45,087 bases of DNA from Bacteroidales bacterium (GTDB lineage Bacteria > Bacteroidota > Bacteroidia > Bacteroidales > F082), in assembly GCA_017530365.1 (NCBI GenBank), contig JAFXMK010000037.1:1-45087 (forward strand), given 5' to 3'. The notes below the pieces were generated by a model. That model searched no databases, was not told the origin of the DNA, and saw only the letters and a program-made list of their open reading frames with translations. Shown here one piece after another: positions 32,762-41,839 of the stretch; position 1 is the first letter of the stretch; every line of letters begins with the position of its first letter. A program made the position numbers and the translations under genes.

Positions 32762-35395
32762 TTACCTGATTACAGAGACCAGTCTTGTAATATTGTCTTT
32801 TTTCGTCTGAATGCCCACCAGATACAAACCAGACTTCAAGTCATCAACATTAAGTGTCACCATATCATCATGACAAGCCAGGACCTCTTTGATCCGACGA
32901 CCCATTAAATCGTATAAAACGATTCTTTCCATAGTCTCACCCTTAACCACCAACTCATTTCTTGCAGGATTCGGGAAAACCTCAATAAAAGCCGTCTCGT
33001 TCTCACCCACGTCAAACCCGCTGCAATTGATCGTTTTGAATGCTTCCTTGTCGCAGAATTCATTGCCTGTCGTCCAAACATGAAGGGTGGCAGACCCCAT
33101 CACACCGGTCCTAAGCACGCATAAAGCACCTTTTACTTCCATCTCCCAGCCTGGATTACCCAACAGTTCCCAATGGATGTCCTCCGGGTTCATACCCGTA
33201 CTGTCATCGAGGCTATAGACATATTTGCCTGGCCAGTAGCTGGTGGAAACGGCCACATTGCCTGGTCCCAATATCTCTTCAAAAGGTGGAGTGTGGTAAA
33301 CTATCAGATCCAGCGTTAAATACGTCTCGCACCCATTTTCTCCAATGATGGTGTCATAATAGATATCAGTTTGCGTAAGCAGATGGCCTTGCCAACCATA
33401 TACGTCACAGACTTCTTTCTCTTCAAAAGACTCTCCTGAGGGCAATAGCGTGAAATGCAATATGCTATCATACTCACAACCTTCCGTTGTTCGGAAATGG
33501 GCATAGTAATCATCCGTTTCGGAACACTCAACACCGTGCCACATATACGTATCGCACGAACTGTAATTTGCCTCAGGATTTGCTGGAGGATAACCTATTG
33601 TAAGATCAAGAATATAGAGGCTGTCGCATCCTTCCGGAGTGGCATTCAAGACCAAGTGTTCCAGATGATGGTTGGTCTCAGTATATACCGAGTCGAACCA
33701 CTCATACTGCCCACAAGCTTTTACCGCGGGCATTTCATAAATTTTGACGGTACCCACATGAATTGTCACGGTCAAAGTGTCAAAAGGAACCACCGTGTTT
33801 TCGATCCTCCGATACACCACCGACTCCACGCCATAATGGCCTGCTTCATTAAACTCATGCGATATGGATGTTCCTCCCCCATGGCTTCCATCGCCGAAAT
33901 CCCATGTCACATGGTCGATATCATAGTTGGTCTCCACTCTGAAATGCACCGTTTCCGAAGCGCACGTATTGTATCCATCAGGGAGTTCCGTGGAAAGGAT
34001 GTCTTCCACATAAAGCTGTTTAGTAAGAATCTTGGCGCTGGAGCCCACCGAATAGGCATAACCCTCAGCCTGACCGATACCATAGACATGAGCCACAAAA
34101 CCTCTTGGGCAGCGAAGCGTATGAGCGGAGTGGTTTAATTGCAGGCGAGTATAGGAGAACTCAGGAAAGCCAGGAACTTGAGTAAACGAGTTCGAGATAT
34201 CTTGGCCATCAAGAGTCATGTCGGCAACATTCTCCGAATAACAGACGATATTGGCATAATGCACTTCCACCTGTTGAACTTGGAAGGTGGAGAACGTCAC
34301 TTCATAGACTGTTTGTTCCACGGGAGAGATCCAAACCATCGAGGGATCGCCGTATGCAGGATTACCACTGCCGTGTGAGTGCTGGTAAAGGAAAACCGCG
34401 ATGGGATTATCCGCTTCAAGATAGGTGCAGGGCTCAGAAACCAAGTTCATCTCAAAGATGTTGCTCTCACCTGCATTCAAAGTAAAAAGCGGATCACCAT
34501 TACGAGTCACTGTGGTATTGTCGGTCAATGCAGTCACCTTGATCTGGTCTGGTGACAGACCCATGTACGAGGGACACCTTGTGCTGGTCACCACAAACCT
34601 CTTGCCCCAATAACTGGTAGGCATAGCTTGTTCGAACACGTGGTCATAGCCAGTGTTAAGGCCTCCTGGAACTGAGGTGATACTGTTGCCGTTGAACACT
34701 GCGATGGGCTTGTCATCCGCACTTGTCACGATGGTACCCGAAAAGTCCCCATCAGCATTCATACTGCTTCCTGCGTTTTTGTTCAACACATGATAGCATT
34801 CTCCTCGATTGAGGGAAATCGTATAAGGTTGTCTGGCGACATGATTGTCGTATGTCAGGCAGGAAGGTGTAATCTGAACCTCCGTGTTGTTTTCCGTTGC
34901 CAATACCAAAAACGATGCACGACTATCCCCTTGATGACTTGTCTGATCTCCAATAGCCTTGTAACTTTGAAGCATGTATTGGCTACCCAATGCTGGTGCA
35001 GGCAATACGTTGGCCGCATCATACGAATTCTCTGCTTCGTTTGCAATGTACAACGAGATGGTATCTGTGGATGTTATATGAAGCCCTTTAAAAGCTTTTC
35101 CACCCATTTGATCATTATAGCCTTGGTTGCGATCAACGATAAAGGTACTGACACCGTTGTTTTGTACGGAAAACTGATCAGTCCATCCGGTATTGGGATT
35201 GGTCACCGTCACCGTGCAAGCATGCTTGGCACTGGCAATCAAGGTAAAATGATCGTTTGAATTATAAGAGTTATAGCCATTTCTCATGAACGAGGCCCAA
35301 AACTCAGTACCTTGCGTGGTTGGTGTCTGAGAAAAGCCAAAAGAGAAAGAAAAAACAGCAAAAAAAAGCAATAGGAGTCGTTTCAGCATTGTCAT
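32762..35395 (-). CDS. IgGFc-binding-like/PKD/Cys-repeat T9SS surface protein
   Basis: An 877-residue secreted protein. Signal peptide about 1-21 (SFGFSQ). The N-terminal part (about 25-440) has the look of the IgGFc-binding N-terminal domain (TEFWASFMRN, GDSRASFLVLATENNTEVQI, PIAVFNGN). A PKD-like domain follows (HVTWDFGDGSHGGGTSISHEF, shown in part). Then come three Cys repeats of about 40 residues, each starting C-x2/3-Y-x-W and ending EGC/NGC plus strands. The last ~75 residues are a type A T9SS sorting domain (IEVFPNPARNELVVKG, LKSGLYLVGI). The ATG at 35395 is chosen since the upstream ATG at 35446 precedes the promoter and overlaps the NUDIX gene. First gene of a four-gene envelope operon. 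Real IgG binding is unproven. Confidence 0.85.
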   Translation of the reverse strand: MTMLKRLLLLFFAVFSFSFGFSQTPTTQGTEFWASFMRNGYNSYNSNDHFTLIASAKHACTVTVTNPNTGWTDQFSVQNNGVSTFIVDRNQGYNDQMGGKAFKGLHITSTDTISLYIANEAENSYDAANVLPAPALGSQYMLQSYKAIGDQTSHQGDSRASFLVLATENNTEVQITPSCLTYDNHVARQPYTISLNRGECYHVLNKNAGSSMNADGDFSGTIVTSADDKPIAVFNGNSITSVPGGLNTGYDHVFEQAMPTSYWGKRFVVTSTRCPSYMGLSPDQIKVTALTDNTTVTRNGDPLFTLNAGESNIFEMNLVSEPCTYLEADNPIAVFLYQHSHGSGNPAYGDPSMVWISPVEQTVYEVTFSTFQVQQVEVHYANIVCYSENVADMTLDGQDISNSFTQVPGFPEFSYTRLQLNHSAHTLRCPRGFVAHVYGIGQAEGYAYSVGSSAKILTKQLYVEDILSTELPDGYNTCASETVHFRVETNYDIDHVTWDFGDGSHGGGTSISHEFNEAGHYGVESVVYRRIENTVVPFDTLTVTIHVGTVKIYEMPAVKACGQYEWFDSVYTETNHHLEHLVLNATPEGCDSLYILDLTIGYPPANPEANYSSCDTYMWHGVECSETDDYYAHFRTTEGCEYDSILHFTLLPSGESFEEKEVCDVYGWQGHLLTQTDIYYDTIIGENGCETYLTLDLIVYHTPPFEEILGPGNVAVSTSYWPGKYVYSLDDSTGMNPEDIHWELLGNPGWEMEVKGALCVLRTGVMGSATLHVWTTGNEFCDKEAFKTINCSGFDVGENETAFIEVFPNPARNELVVKGETMERIVLYDLMGRRIKEVLACHDDMVTLNVDDLKSGLYLVGIQTKKDNITRLVSVIR

Positions 35396-35412
35396 AAAAA
35401 TTGATAAGAGTG

Positions 35413-35420
35413 CAAAAGTA
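35413..35420 (-). promoter_or_regulatory. -7 promoter box (TACTTTTG) for the envelope operon
   Basis: The minus strand reads TACTTTTGCAC, 17 bases before the ATG at 35395. It decides that start over the ATG at 35446. Confidence 0.65.
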
Positions 35421-35439
35421 ATACTTTTTTGCCGTCTGA

Positions 35440-35910
35440 TCAACATTTTATGATTTTTCCGTTGAGCACAGCTTCTTGAAGTTCATCACCTTTATAGGTA
35501 AGTTTCAAAGAAAAGAAAGGCACGTGCTCATTTATAAGTTCGAGGAAAATCTTGTCACCTTCCCACATCGTGAGCTCGAGAAGGCGTTTCTTCTCGATCC
35601 ATTCGAGGTCGCCCTCGTTACAGACGATCTCGTCGCCAGTCCATTCGGTACAGACGAAGAGGTGCATGTGTTCGCTTTCCCAGATGTCAGAGATGAAGGT
35701 GACGATGCCACAGTAGCGCCATTGGGTGACGGCATATCCGGTTTCTTCCCGCACTTCGCGGAGCATGCAGTCTTCGGGGCTCTCCCCTTCTTCGAAATGG
35801 CCGCCCACTCCGAGCCATTTGTCGTGGTTCAGGTCGTTTTCTTTTTTGGTTCTATGGAGCATGAGGTACTGGGAGCCGCGTTCAAGGTAACAGAGGGTGG
35901 TTTGTTTCAA
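35440..35910 (-). CDS. NUDIX hydrolase (MutT/8-oxo-dGTP diphosphatase-like)
   Basis: A 156-residue NUDIX enzyme. The complete NUDIX box is visible: GHFEEGESPEDCMLREVREETGY (residues about 37-59; G, E, REV, EE and G positions all match). The N-terminus TTLCYLERGSQYLMLHRTKKENDLN (in part) and the aromatic WEGDKIFLELI at the C-terminal side fit the MutT/NUDT1-like subgroup that removes oxidised nucleotides; substrate is inferred. The start is TTG (35908-35910), directly at the edge of a heptamer tract; the family usually starts here with ATG. It follows gdhA with a terminator between. Confidence 0.88.
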   Translation of the reverse strand: MKQTTLCYLERGSQYLMLHRTKKENDLNHDKWLGVGGHFEEGESPEDCMLREVREETGYAVTQWRYCGIVTFISDIWESEHMHLFVCTEWTGDEIVCNEGDLEWIEKKRLLELTMWEGDKIFLELINEHVPFFSLKLTYKGDELQEAVLNGKIIKC

Positions 35911-35937
35911 TTTAGAATTAAGAATTTAGAATTAAGA
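35908..35937 (-). repeat. Heptamer tract at the NUDIX start
   Basis: On the minus strand it reads TCTTAAT, TCTAAAT, TCTTAAT, TCTAAAT, TG, where TTG is the start codon. On the + strand the 13-mer TTTAGAATTAAGA occurs at 35911-35923 and 35925-35937. It shares TTTAGAATTA with the tract at the BatA-like gene. Confidence 0.75.
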
Positions 35938-35943
35938 GATAAA

Positions 35944-35971
35944 GCAAAGGCGACCTCTCGGCCGCCTTTGC
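35944..35971 (-). terminator. Probable terminator of gdhA
   Basis: GCAAAGGCG (35944-35952) pairs with CGCCTTTGC (35963-35971). On the minus strand the hairpin is followed by TTTATCT, a modest T-run. Confidence 0.7.
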
Positions 35972-35993
35972 GAAAAAACCTTTGAACTTTGGT

Positions 35994-37337
35994 TTAGATG
36001 ATGCCTTGAGCGAGCATAGCTTTGGCAACGCGCATGAAGCCGGCGATGTTGGCACCCTTCACATAGTTGATGGTACCATCAGCTTGTTTACCGTATTCAA
36101 CGCACATGTCATAGATGTCGTTCATGATCTTGTGGAGCTTCTGATCAACTTCAGGAGCAGTCCAGTTGATGTGAGCTGCATTCTGGCAGATTTCGAGGCC
36201 AGAGGTAGCAACGCCACCAGCGTTGACAGCCTTACCAGGAGCGAACGGGATACCGGCGCCTTGGATAGCTGCGATAGCTTCAGCGGTGCAGCCCATGTTA
36301 GAGATTTCAGCAACATACTGAACGCCGTTGGCAATCAATTCCTTAGCATCAGCTTCGTTCATTTCGTTCTGGAAAGCGGACGGGCAAGCGATGTCGCATT
36401 TCACCATCCAAGCCTTCTTACCAGGAGTGAAGATAGCCTTGCCGGGGAACTTGGTGGCCATGTCCTCAACCTTGTTGCGGCGTGAGTCACGCATCACCAG
36501 CATGTAGTCGATCATTTCCTTGTCGATACCGTTAGGCAGTTCGCAAACGCCGTCTGGGCCTGACAGAGCGACGACCTTAGCGCCGAGCTCAGTAGCCTTG
36601 GTGGCAGCGCCCCAAGCCACGTTACCGAAGCCTGACAGAGCGACTCTCTTGCCCTGCATGGTTTCACCCTTCTGGTGGACCATACGGTCAACATAGTACA
36701 TAGCACCGAAACCGGTAGCTTCAGGACGGATCAAAGAACCACCCCAGCCATAGCTCTTACCAGTCAGAGCGCCAGTGCTGTGTTCACGGGCGAGCTTCTT
36801 GTAAGCGCCATAGAGGTAACCGATCTCACGGCCGCCGACACCGACGTCACCAGCAGGTGAATCTTGGTCAGCACCGATGTTTCTCCAAAGTTCATACATG
36901 AAAGCTTGGCAGAAACGCATGATCTCTGCGTCTGACTTGCCTGTTGGGTCGAAGTCAGCACCGCCCTTACCACCACCGAGAGGCAGGTTGGTCAGGGAGT
37001 TCTTGAAGATCTGCTCGAAGCCCAAGAACTTCAGCATGGAGACATTGACTGCAGGGTGGAAACGGAGACCGCCTTTGTAAGCGCCGAGAGCGGCGTTGTA
37101 CTGGACGCGGTAACCGAGGTTCACCTGGACCTGGCCTTTGTCGTCAACCCAAGTCACACGGAAAGTGAAGATACGATCAGGTTCAACGAGACGTTCAACG
37201 ATCTTTGCAGCTTCAAATTCTGGGTGCTGGTTGTACACTTCTTCGATGGATTCGAGCACTTCGCGTACTGCCTGTAAATACTCTTTTTCGCCTGGATGTT
37301 TAGCTTCCAGAGCGGTCATGATTTCATTTACTTTCAT
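35994..37337 (-). CDS. gdhA: Glutamate dehydrogenase (NADP-type)
   Basis: Makes glutamate from 2-oxoglutarate and ammonia. The 447-residue length is that of the hexameric class. The substrate site has RVQYNAALGAYKGGLRFHP and the catalytic-Lys loop NLPLGGGKGGADFDP, followed by PAGDVGVGGREIGYL. The dinucleotide-binding domain has ALSGFGNVAWGAA. The pattern fits the NADP-dependent assimilatory enzyme; cofactor is inferred from the family. Codon use is strongly biased, a sign of high expression. It has a clear promoter with a long AT-rich leader and stands alone. Confidence 0.97.
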   Translation of the reverse strand: MKVNEIMTALEAKHPGEKEYLQAVREVLESIEEVYNQHPEFEAAKIVERLVEPDRIFTFRVTWVDDKGQVQVNLGYRVQYNAALGAYKGGLRFHPAVNVSMLKFLGFEQIFKNSLTNLPLGGGKGGADFDPTGKSDAEIMRFCQAFMYELWRNIGADQDSPAGDVGVGGREIGYLYGAYKKLAREHSTGALTGKSYGWGGSLIRPEATGFGAMYYVDRMVHQKGETMQGKRVALSGFGNVAWGAATKATELGAKVVALSGPDGVCELPNGIDKEMIDYMLVMRDSRRNKVEDMATKFPGKAIFTPGKKAWMVKCDIACPSAFQNEMNEADAKELIANGVQYVAEISNMGCTAEAIAAIQGAGIPFAPGKAVNAGGVATSGLEICQNAAHINWTAPEVDQKLHKIMNDIYDMCVEYGKQADGTINYVKGANIAGFMRVAKAMLAQGII

Positions 37338-37401
37338 TTTATTAACTTGATTATTAAAAGGTTTTATTAAACAATAATGATTGTTTTCAATTTTTACGGT
37401 G

Positions 37402-37434
37402 CAAAGTTAGCATTAAATATTCAATAAAAACAAA
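37402..37434 (-). promoter_or_regulatory. Promoter of gdhA (-7 TAACTTTG and -33 TTTG)
   Basis: On the minus strand TAACTTTG (37402-37409) lies 64 bases before the ATG. TTTG at 37431-37434 is 21 bases further upstream, the best -33/-7 pair in the window together with parC. Confidence 0.75.
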
Positions 37435-37454
37435 CAATGCGAAAATATTTTCTT

Positions 37455-38105
37455 TCACTCATCCCTAACCCACTCACCATATTCGTAAACAGCCACTCTT
37501 GTCACCCTGCCATCAGGATTGTAGTAGGTCTCCTTGCCGTGTTTTTCATTGTCCACAAAATGGGTCACCAAACACTTATAGCCGGACTGCTCATAACTCG
37601 TCTGAGTGCCCGTGCCCTTGTCAAAGTTGGCCGTGGCAGCCAAGCTACCGTCGGAATAAAAAATCAACCATGAACCGTCCATCATGCCATCGGCATATTG
37701 TCCCTCCTGAAAGACCTGGCCATTCTCATACCAACGTTTGTACTCCCCATTAAGCTCTCCATCGACATAGTATCCTTCTTCCGCCAAAATACCTTTCAGC
37801 GAATAGGTACGAAACACACTATCTTGAACGCCATCTTTATACCACGACTCTTCCATGATATTGCCATTCTCATGCCAACGCCGGAGAAGTCCGTTCATCT
37901 TATTGTCCTTATAAGTCGCCTCCATCTGGGGCTTGCCGTTGAGGAGATACCATTCACAAATGCCGTTCAGCTGGCCGTCTTGATAACGCAGGACGGATTT
38001 CAGGTTGCCATTATCCCAATAGTCCTTTTTGACTTCCCCTTGGTTATTGCAGGCAACGAGGGCTACCAAACAAACGCACAACAACATTCGCCATGACAAC
38101 CTCAT
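37455..38105 (-). CDS. MORN-repeat (YwqK-like) lipoprotein
   Basis: A 216-residue lipoprotein (signal peptide to VALVACNN, Cys about 19) built of about seven tandem MORN_2 repeats of roughly 20-25 residues: YWDNGNLKSVLRYQDGQLNG, LLNGKPQMEATYKDNKMNG, WHENGNIMEESWYKDGVQD, WYENGQVFQEGQYADGMMDG and FYSDGSLAATANFDKGTG. Some databases call such proteins 'YwqK family antitoxin', but nothing here resembles a toxin-antitoxin pair. One base separates it from the LysM protein, so it ends the guaA operon. It is probably held at the envelope; function unknown. Confidence 0.87.
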   Translation of the reverse strand: MRLSWRMLLCVCLVALVACNNQGEVKKDYWDNGNLKSVLRYQDGQLNGICEWYLLNGKPQMEATYKDNKMNGLLRRWHENGNIMEESWYKDGVQDSVFRTYSLKGILAEEGYYVDGELNGEYKRWYENGQVFQEGQYADGMMDGSWLIFYSDGSLAATANFDKGTGTQTSYEQSGYKCLVTHFVDNEKHGKETYYNPDGRVTRVAVYEYGEWVRDE

Positions 38106-38106
38106 C

Positions 38107-40143
38107 TCAATCCTCCTCCGAATAAATGAAAACAGGCTTCAACTCAACTGACGAATTGTCGTACTGGTAGATGTTCCAAAAACGGTTTTCCAACCCATCC
38201 TCTGCGCGTTTTTTGGTGAAGTAGTATCTCGAATGGAGCAAAGCAGGGTGATAATAAGGCAGACATTCTTGAGCGTGAGGTCCAAATTCCTTCAAAGCAG
38301 TCAGGAAATACCAAGCCACGTCATATCCCTCAAAAGCATAGTCCAACGGATCACATTGGTATGTATCTTGGAACTTTTCGACAAAGCTCTGAGCCCAATC
38401 GCTATTGTAGTCCACAAAATGGTCATCGAAATAGATGGCATTCATATTCAGCAAGTTGGGCACCAACAGATTGTCAAACTCAGCCCAATTGGGCAGACCG
38501 ATCAGCGTGATGGGGTATTTCTTTGCAGACCTGTTGATACTGTTCAATATCTGTGTGGCAAAAACTATATTATCTCCATAGGCCACTAAGATATTATCCC
38601 TAGCAGTTGAGAGTCCTCTCTTGAATACATCGGATTCCGAATAAGTAATGCGATGGAACGGGTTGTCAAAATACACTTCTCCATCGGGATTATCCCTCAG
38701 TTGATTGGTTGAGAAGATCTGGCCTTCAACCTCCAAGGTAGACAGGACTCGTTTCCCCATCTTCCTACGGGCGCTTTCTTTGGCAATAAGCTCCAACATC
38801 TCCGCATTGGAGAGTCTAACCTCCTGCTCCACGGCATTCAACAGCGCCTCTTCTATCATTGCGATATTCGTACTGTCCTTCGTGCCTCCATTGGCCATAA
38901 ATGTCACCCTCGCATTGGGATAACGCTTGCGTATCAGGTCGCCCAATTCGTCAGCCATGGCTTTCGCGCTAGGCTTCAGCTTCACTACGTTAGGAGCGTC
39001 CACGATGATGCTCTCACGTTCCGACATTGGGTTGACAACGAGAATATTCTGGCTTAAAGCGTATTCCTCCACAATAGCGAACGACTTACTGAAGAAGGGG
39101 CCAATGATCAAGTCCACCGGCTCTTTTTCCAAAGCACTAACGGCCGCTTGGGCACCTGCGACATTCTCGCTGACATCCATGACGTTCAATTCAAGTTTCA
39201 AGCCATAGTATTTTGTCAACGAATCGACCGCCATCATAAAGCCTTCATAGAACTGCAAGAACTTCATGGCACGGCTATGCTTGGTCTTTTCAATTCTTGC
39301 CTTTGACAAGTCTAGTCTGTCAATCTCATTTAGATACAAGGGCACCAGCAAGGCCACATGATAGGTGCGCGAAGCGTTATCCGCCGAAGCATAGCACTCA
39401 TCGGGCTTTTCCTCAGGCAGCATAAACTCTTCCTCAAACGGATCCTCTTCTTTGACGGTGTCAAGAACCTGTGGATGCTGAAGATGTATTTTAAGGGTAT
39501 CGGCAGATGGTTTCTCCACGGGAGCAGGCTCTTTTGGTATCTCCACGGGAATCAGCACTTTTTGTCCAACAAAGACACGTGATCCCACCGAAGGATTCAT
39601 CTTTCTGAATTCCTCCTCTGAAACGCCCCAACGCCGCAACAAATGTTTTGTCTTTTCACCTTCCTTTACAGTATGAATGACATATCCGTCACCTATTTCA
39701 TCCTCTGCTGTTATAGGCAAGTCAGAGATTTTAGGCAACACCACCGTATCGGCAGTCGCCACTGGAGCAACTTCCGGCTGTTGAGCCGGTTTCTCCACTG
39801 ACGCTAGCGTCGGTTTAACAACGGGTTTTTCCTCCGGCTTCTCTTCTGGATTCTCAACCGTCGGCTCCTCTGAAACAAGCGGTATGCCCAACACCATATT
39901 GGCCTGCAACCCCACTTCCTTGATCTCCGGGTTCAACTTTTCAATCTCAGCTTCAGATATTTGGTAGGTCTTGGCAATGCTGTACAGCGTCTGCCCTTTC
40001 TTGACATGATGCATGTAAAACTGTTTGCCGCTGATGGTGATGATTTCGGTTGATTTCTCTATCTCCACCTGGGCTTGCATTGCTGTCGGCGACAACAATA
40101 TCCCTACAAACAACAACCATAATATCAATAATCTCTTATTCAT
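38107..40143 (-). CDS. LysM-LysM periplasmic-binding-fold protein
   Basis: A 678-residue exported protein. Signal peptide about 1-24 (TAMQAQ). LysM 1 is at about 42-88 (HHVKKGQTLYSIAKTYQIS), and a Pro/Glu/Val-rich linker follows (about 93-140). LysM 2 is at about 155-198 (IHTVKEGEKTKHLLRRWGVS). The rest (about 255-670) resembles a type I periplasmic-binding/amino-acid-binding fold (LLVPLYLNEIDRL, MKFLQFYEGFMMAVDSL, VDLIIGPFFSKSFAIVEEYA). The arrangement recalls LpoA-like regulators of wall synthesis, but that is inference. It follows guaA through a heptamer tract. Confidence 0.87.
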   Translation of the reverse strand: MNKRLLILWLLFVGILLSPTAMQAQVEIEKSTEIITISGKQFYMHHVKKGQTLYSIAKTYQISEAEIEKLNPEIKEVGLQANMVLGIPLVSEEPTVENPEEKPEEKPVVKPTLASVEKPAQQPEVAPVATADTVVLPKISDLPITAEDEIGDGYVIHTVKEGEKTKHLLRRWGVSEEEFRKMNPSVGSRVFVGQKVLIPVEIPKEPAPVEKPSADTLKIHLQHPQVLDTVKEEDPFEEEFMLPEEKPDECYASADNASRTYHVALLVPLYLNEIDRLDLSKARIEKTKHSRAMKFLQFYEGFMMAVDSLTKYYGLKLELNVMDVSENVAGAQAAVSALEKEPVDLIIGPFFSKSFAIVEEYALSQNILVVNPMSERESIIVDAPNVVKLKPSAKAMADELGDLIRKRYPNARVTFMANGGTKDSTNIAMIEEALLNAVEQEVRLSNAEMLELIAKESARRKMGKRVLSTLEVEGQIFSTNQLRDNPDGEVYFDNPFHRITYSESDVFKRGLSTARDNILVAYGDNIVFATQILNSINRSAKKYPITLIGLPNWAEFDNLLVPNLLNMNAIYFDDHFVDYNSDWAQSFVEKFQDTYQCDPLDYAFEGYDVAWYFLTALKEFGPHAQECLPYYHPALLHSRYYFTKKRAEDGLENRFWNIYQYDNSSVELKPVFIYSEED

Positions 40144-40181
40144 CTAACTTTCAGTTTTCAACTTTCCACTTTCAATTTCCC
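40144..40181 (-). repeat. Heptamer tract forming the guaA-LysM junction
   Basis: On the minus strand it reads GGAAATT, GAAAGTG, GAAAGTT, GAAAACT, GAAAGTT, AG, then ATG. It starts directly after the guaA TAA and fills the whole spacer to the next start. Confidence 0.8.
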
Positions 40182-41756
40182 TTACTCCCACTCGATGGTC
40201 GCAGGCGGTTTGGAGGAAATGTCATAGCACACCCTATTAACGCCTTTTACCTTATTTATTATATCGTTCGACACTTTGGCCATGAAATCGTAAGGAAGAT
40301 GCACCCAGTCGGCAGTCATGCCATCGGTGGAGATCACAGCCCGCAAGGCGATGGTGTATTCATAGCTGCGCTCATCACCCATCACGCCCACCGACTTCAC
40401 GGGAAGCAGCATGGTGCCAGCCTGCCAAATACTGTCGTAAAGATTATCTGCCATCTCATTCGGATACGACGCACTTGGCAACTCACAAGGCCAGTTACGC
40501 AAGCCTTTGATGAAGATGTCATCCGCATCGCGCAGGATACGGAGCTTCTCTTCGGTGACTTCGCCCAAGATACGGATGCCCAGGCTCGGCCCGGGGAAAG
40601 GATGCCTGCCAATCAGTTCGCGCTTGATACCCATGGAACGGCCCACACGGCGCACTTCATCCTTGAACAAGGTACGCAAAGGCTCTACAATCTTCAAGTT
40701 CATCTTCTCGGGTAGTCCGCCCACGTTATGGTGTGACTTGATCTTGCAACTTGGGCCGTTGACGCTGACGCTCTCGATGACATCGGGGTAGATGGTGCCT
40801 TGTGCCAGCCATCGTGCGCCTTCGATCTTTTGCGCTTCGGCGTCGAACACATCGATAAAGGTCGAGCCGATGGCCTTGCGCTTCGCTTCAGGATCCGTGA
40901 CGCCTTCCAACTTTTTCAGGAACAAGGGACCGGCATGGACGCCAATGACGTTCAAGCCCATCTCCTTGTAGGAGTCCAGCACATCCTCAAACTCATTCTT
41001 GCGAAGCAAGCCGTTATCGACGAAGATACAGGTCAAGTTGCTGCCGATAGCCTTATTCACCAAGACCGCTGCCACAGTACTATCAACGCCACCTGAGAGG
41101 CCCAGGATCACCTTGTCGTCACCAAGTTGCTGACGCAATGCAGCGACGGTGTTATCAACGAACGACGCTGGAGTCCAGTCGCCCTTGCAGCCACAGATAC
41201 CCAAGGCGAAGTTAGCCAAGATCTGCGGCCCTTCTTTGGTATGGAAGACCTCAGGATGGAATTGCACGGCGTAGGTCTCCTCCCCTACGATCTTATAGGC
41301 AGCATTCTCCACATCGTCCGTAGAAGCGATGACACGGGCACCGGTAGGCAGTTTGGCGATGGTGTCGCCGTGGCTCATCCACACCTGGCTGGTAGGACTG
41401 ACCTTGGCAAACAGTGGCGATTGAGCATCAACCACTTTCAACATGGCGCGTCCGTATTCACGGGCGATGGATCCGTTCACTTCACCGCCAAAATGCTGTG
41501 CCATGAACTGTGCACCATAGCAAATGCCTAACAACGGCAATTTCCCCTTGATGCCTTCCAGATTCACGAAAGGAGCCTTCTCGTCACGAACAGAGAACGG
41601 GCTGCCGCTCAAGATGACACCCTTGACATTGTCGCCAATGGCGGGAATCTTGTTAAACGGATGGATTTCGCAATACACATTCAGTTCGCGAAGGCGACGG
41701 CCAATCAGCTGGGTCACCTGAGAACCAAAATCGAGGATGAGAATCATTTCCTGCAT
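40182..41756 (-). CDS. guaA: GMP synthase (glutamine-hydrolysing)
   Basis: Converts XMP to GMP with glutamine and ATP. The 524-residue product has the class I amidotransferase domain (ILDFGSQ start; nucleophile Cys79 in [15 protein letters not shown]), the ATP pyrophosphatase domain ([13 protein letters not shown]), and the C-terminal dimerisation part with [15 protein letters not shown]. The start is ATG 41756 ([13 protein letters not shown]); the frame is open to 41801 but the -7 box at 41774-41781 lies inside that extension. First gene of an operon with the LysM and MORN proteins. Confidence 0.97.
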   Translation of the reverse strand: MQEMILILDFGSQVTQLIGRRLRELNVYCEIHPFNKIPAIGDNVKGVILSGSPFSVRDEKAPFVNLEGIKGKLPLLGICYGAQFMAQHFGGEVNGSIAREYGRAMLKVVDAQSPLFAKVSPTSQVWMSHGDTIAKLPTGARVIASTDDVENAAYKIVGEETYAVQFHPEVFHTKEGPQILANFALGICGCKGDWTPASFVDNTVAALRQQLGDDKVILGLSGGVDSTVAAVLVNKAIGSNLTCIFVDNGLLRKNEFEDVLDSYKEMGLNVIGVHAGPLFLKKLEGVTDPEAKRKAIGSTFIDVFDAEAQKIEGARWLAQGTIYPDVIESVSVNGPSCKIKSHHNVGGLPEKMNLKIVEPLRTLFKDEVRRVGRSMGIKRELIGRHPFPGPSLGIRILGEVTEEKLRILRDADDIFIKGLRNWPCELPSASYPNEMADNLYDSIWQAGTMLLPVKSVGVMGDERSYEYTIALRAVISTDGMTADWVHLPYDFMAKVSNDIINKVKGVNRVCYDISSKPPATIEWE

Positions 41757-41773
41757 ATTACCACTTTTTGGTG

Positions 41774-41781
41774 CAAATTTA
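41774..41781 (-). promoter_or_regulatory. -7 promoter box (TAAATTTG) for guaA
   Basis: The minus strand reads TAAATTTGCAC, 17 bases before the ATG at 41756. It decides the guaA start. Confidence 0.7.
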
Positions 41782-41813
41782 GGCTTTTTCACGTAAAGCA
41801 TGCCAAAAAAACT

Positions 41814-41821
41814 TATTTTTG
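41814..41821 (+). promoter_or_regulatory. -7 promoter box (TATTTTTG) for the PrsW-type protease
   Basis: TATTTTTGC lies 18 bases before the ATG at 41840 and overlaps a TTG at 41819 that is therefore not the start. Confidence 0.7.
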
Positions 41822-41839
41822 CTCAATAAATACGCCTCT

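Noticed and set aside
35396-35446. N-terminal extension of the T9SS protein to ATG 35446
   Set aside because: It overlaps the NUDIX gene end and contains the -7 box; a signal peptide begins at 35395.
37455-38105. Toxin-antitoxin system (YwqK 'antitoxin' name)
   Set aside because: The protein is a MORN-repeat lipoprotein and no toxin-like gene is adjacent.
18514-40181. CRISPR array or insertion-sequence ends as an explanation of the short repeats
   Set aside because: Units are 7 bases, degenerate, without spacers of 25-40 bases, terminal inverted repeats or a transposase gene.
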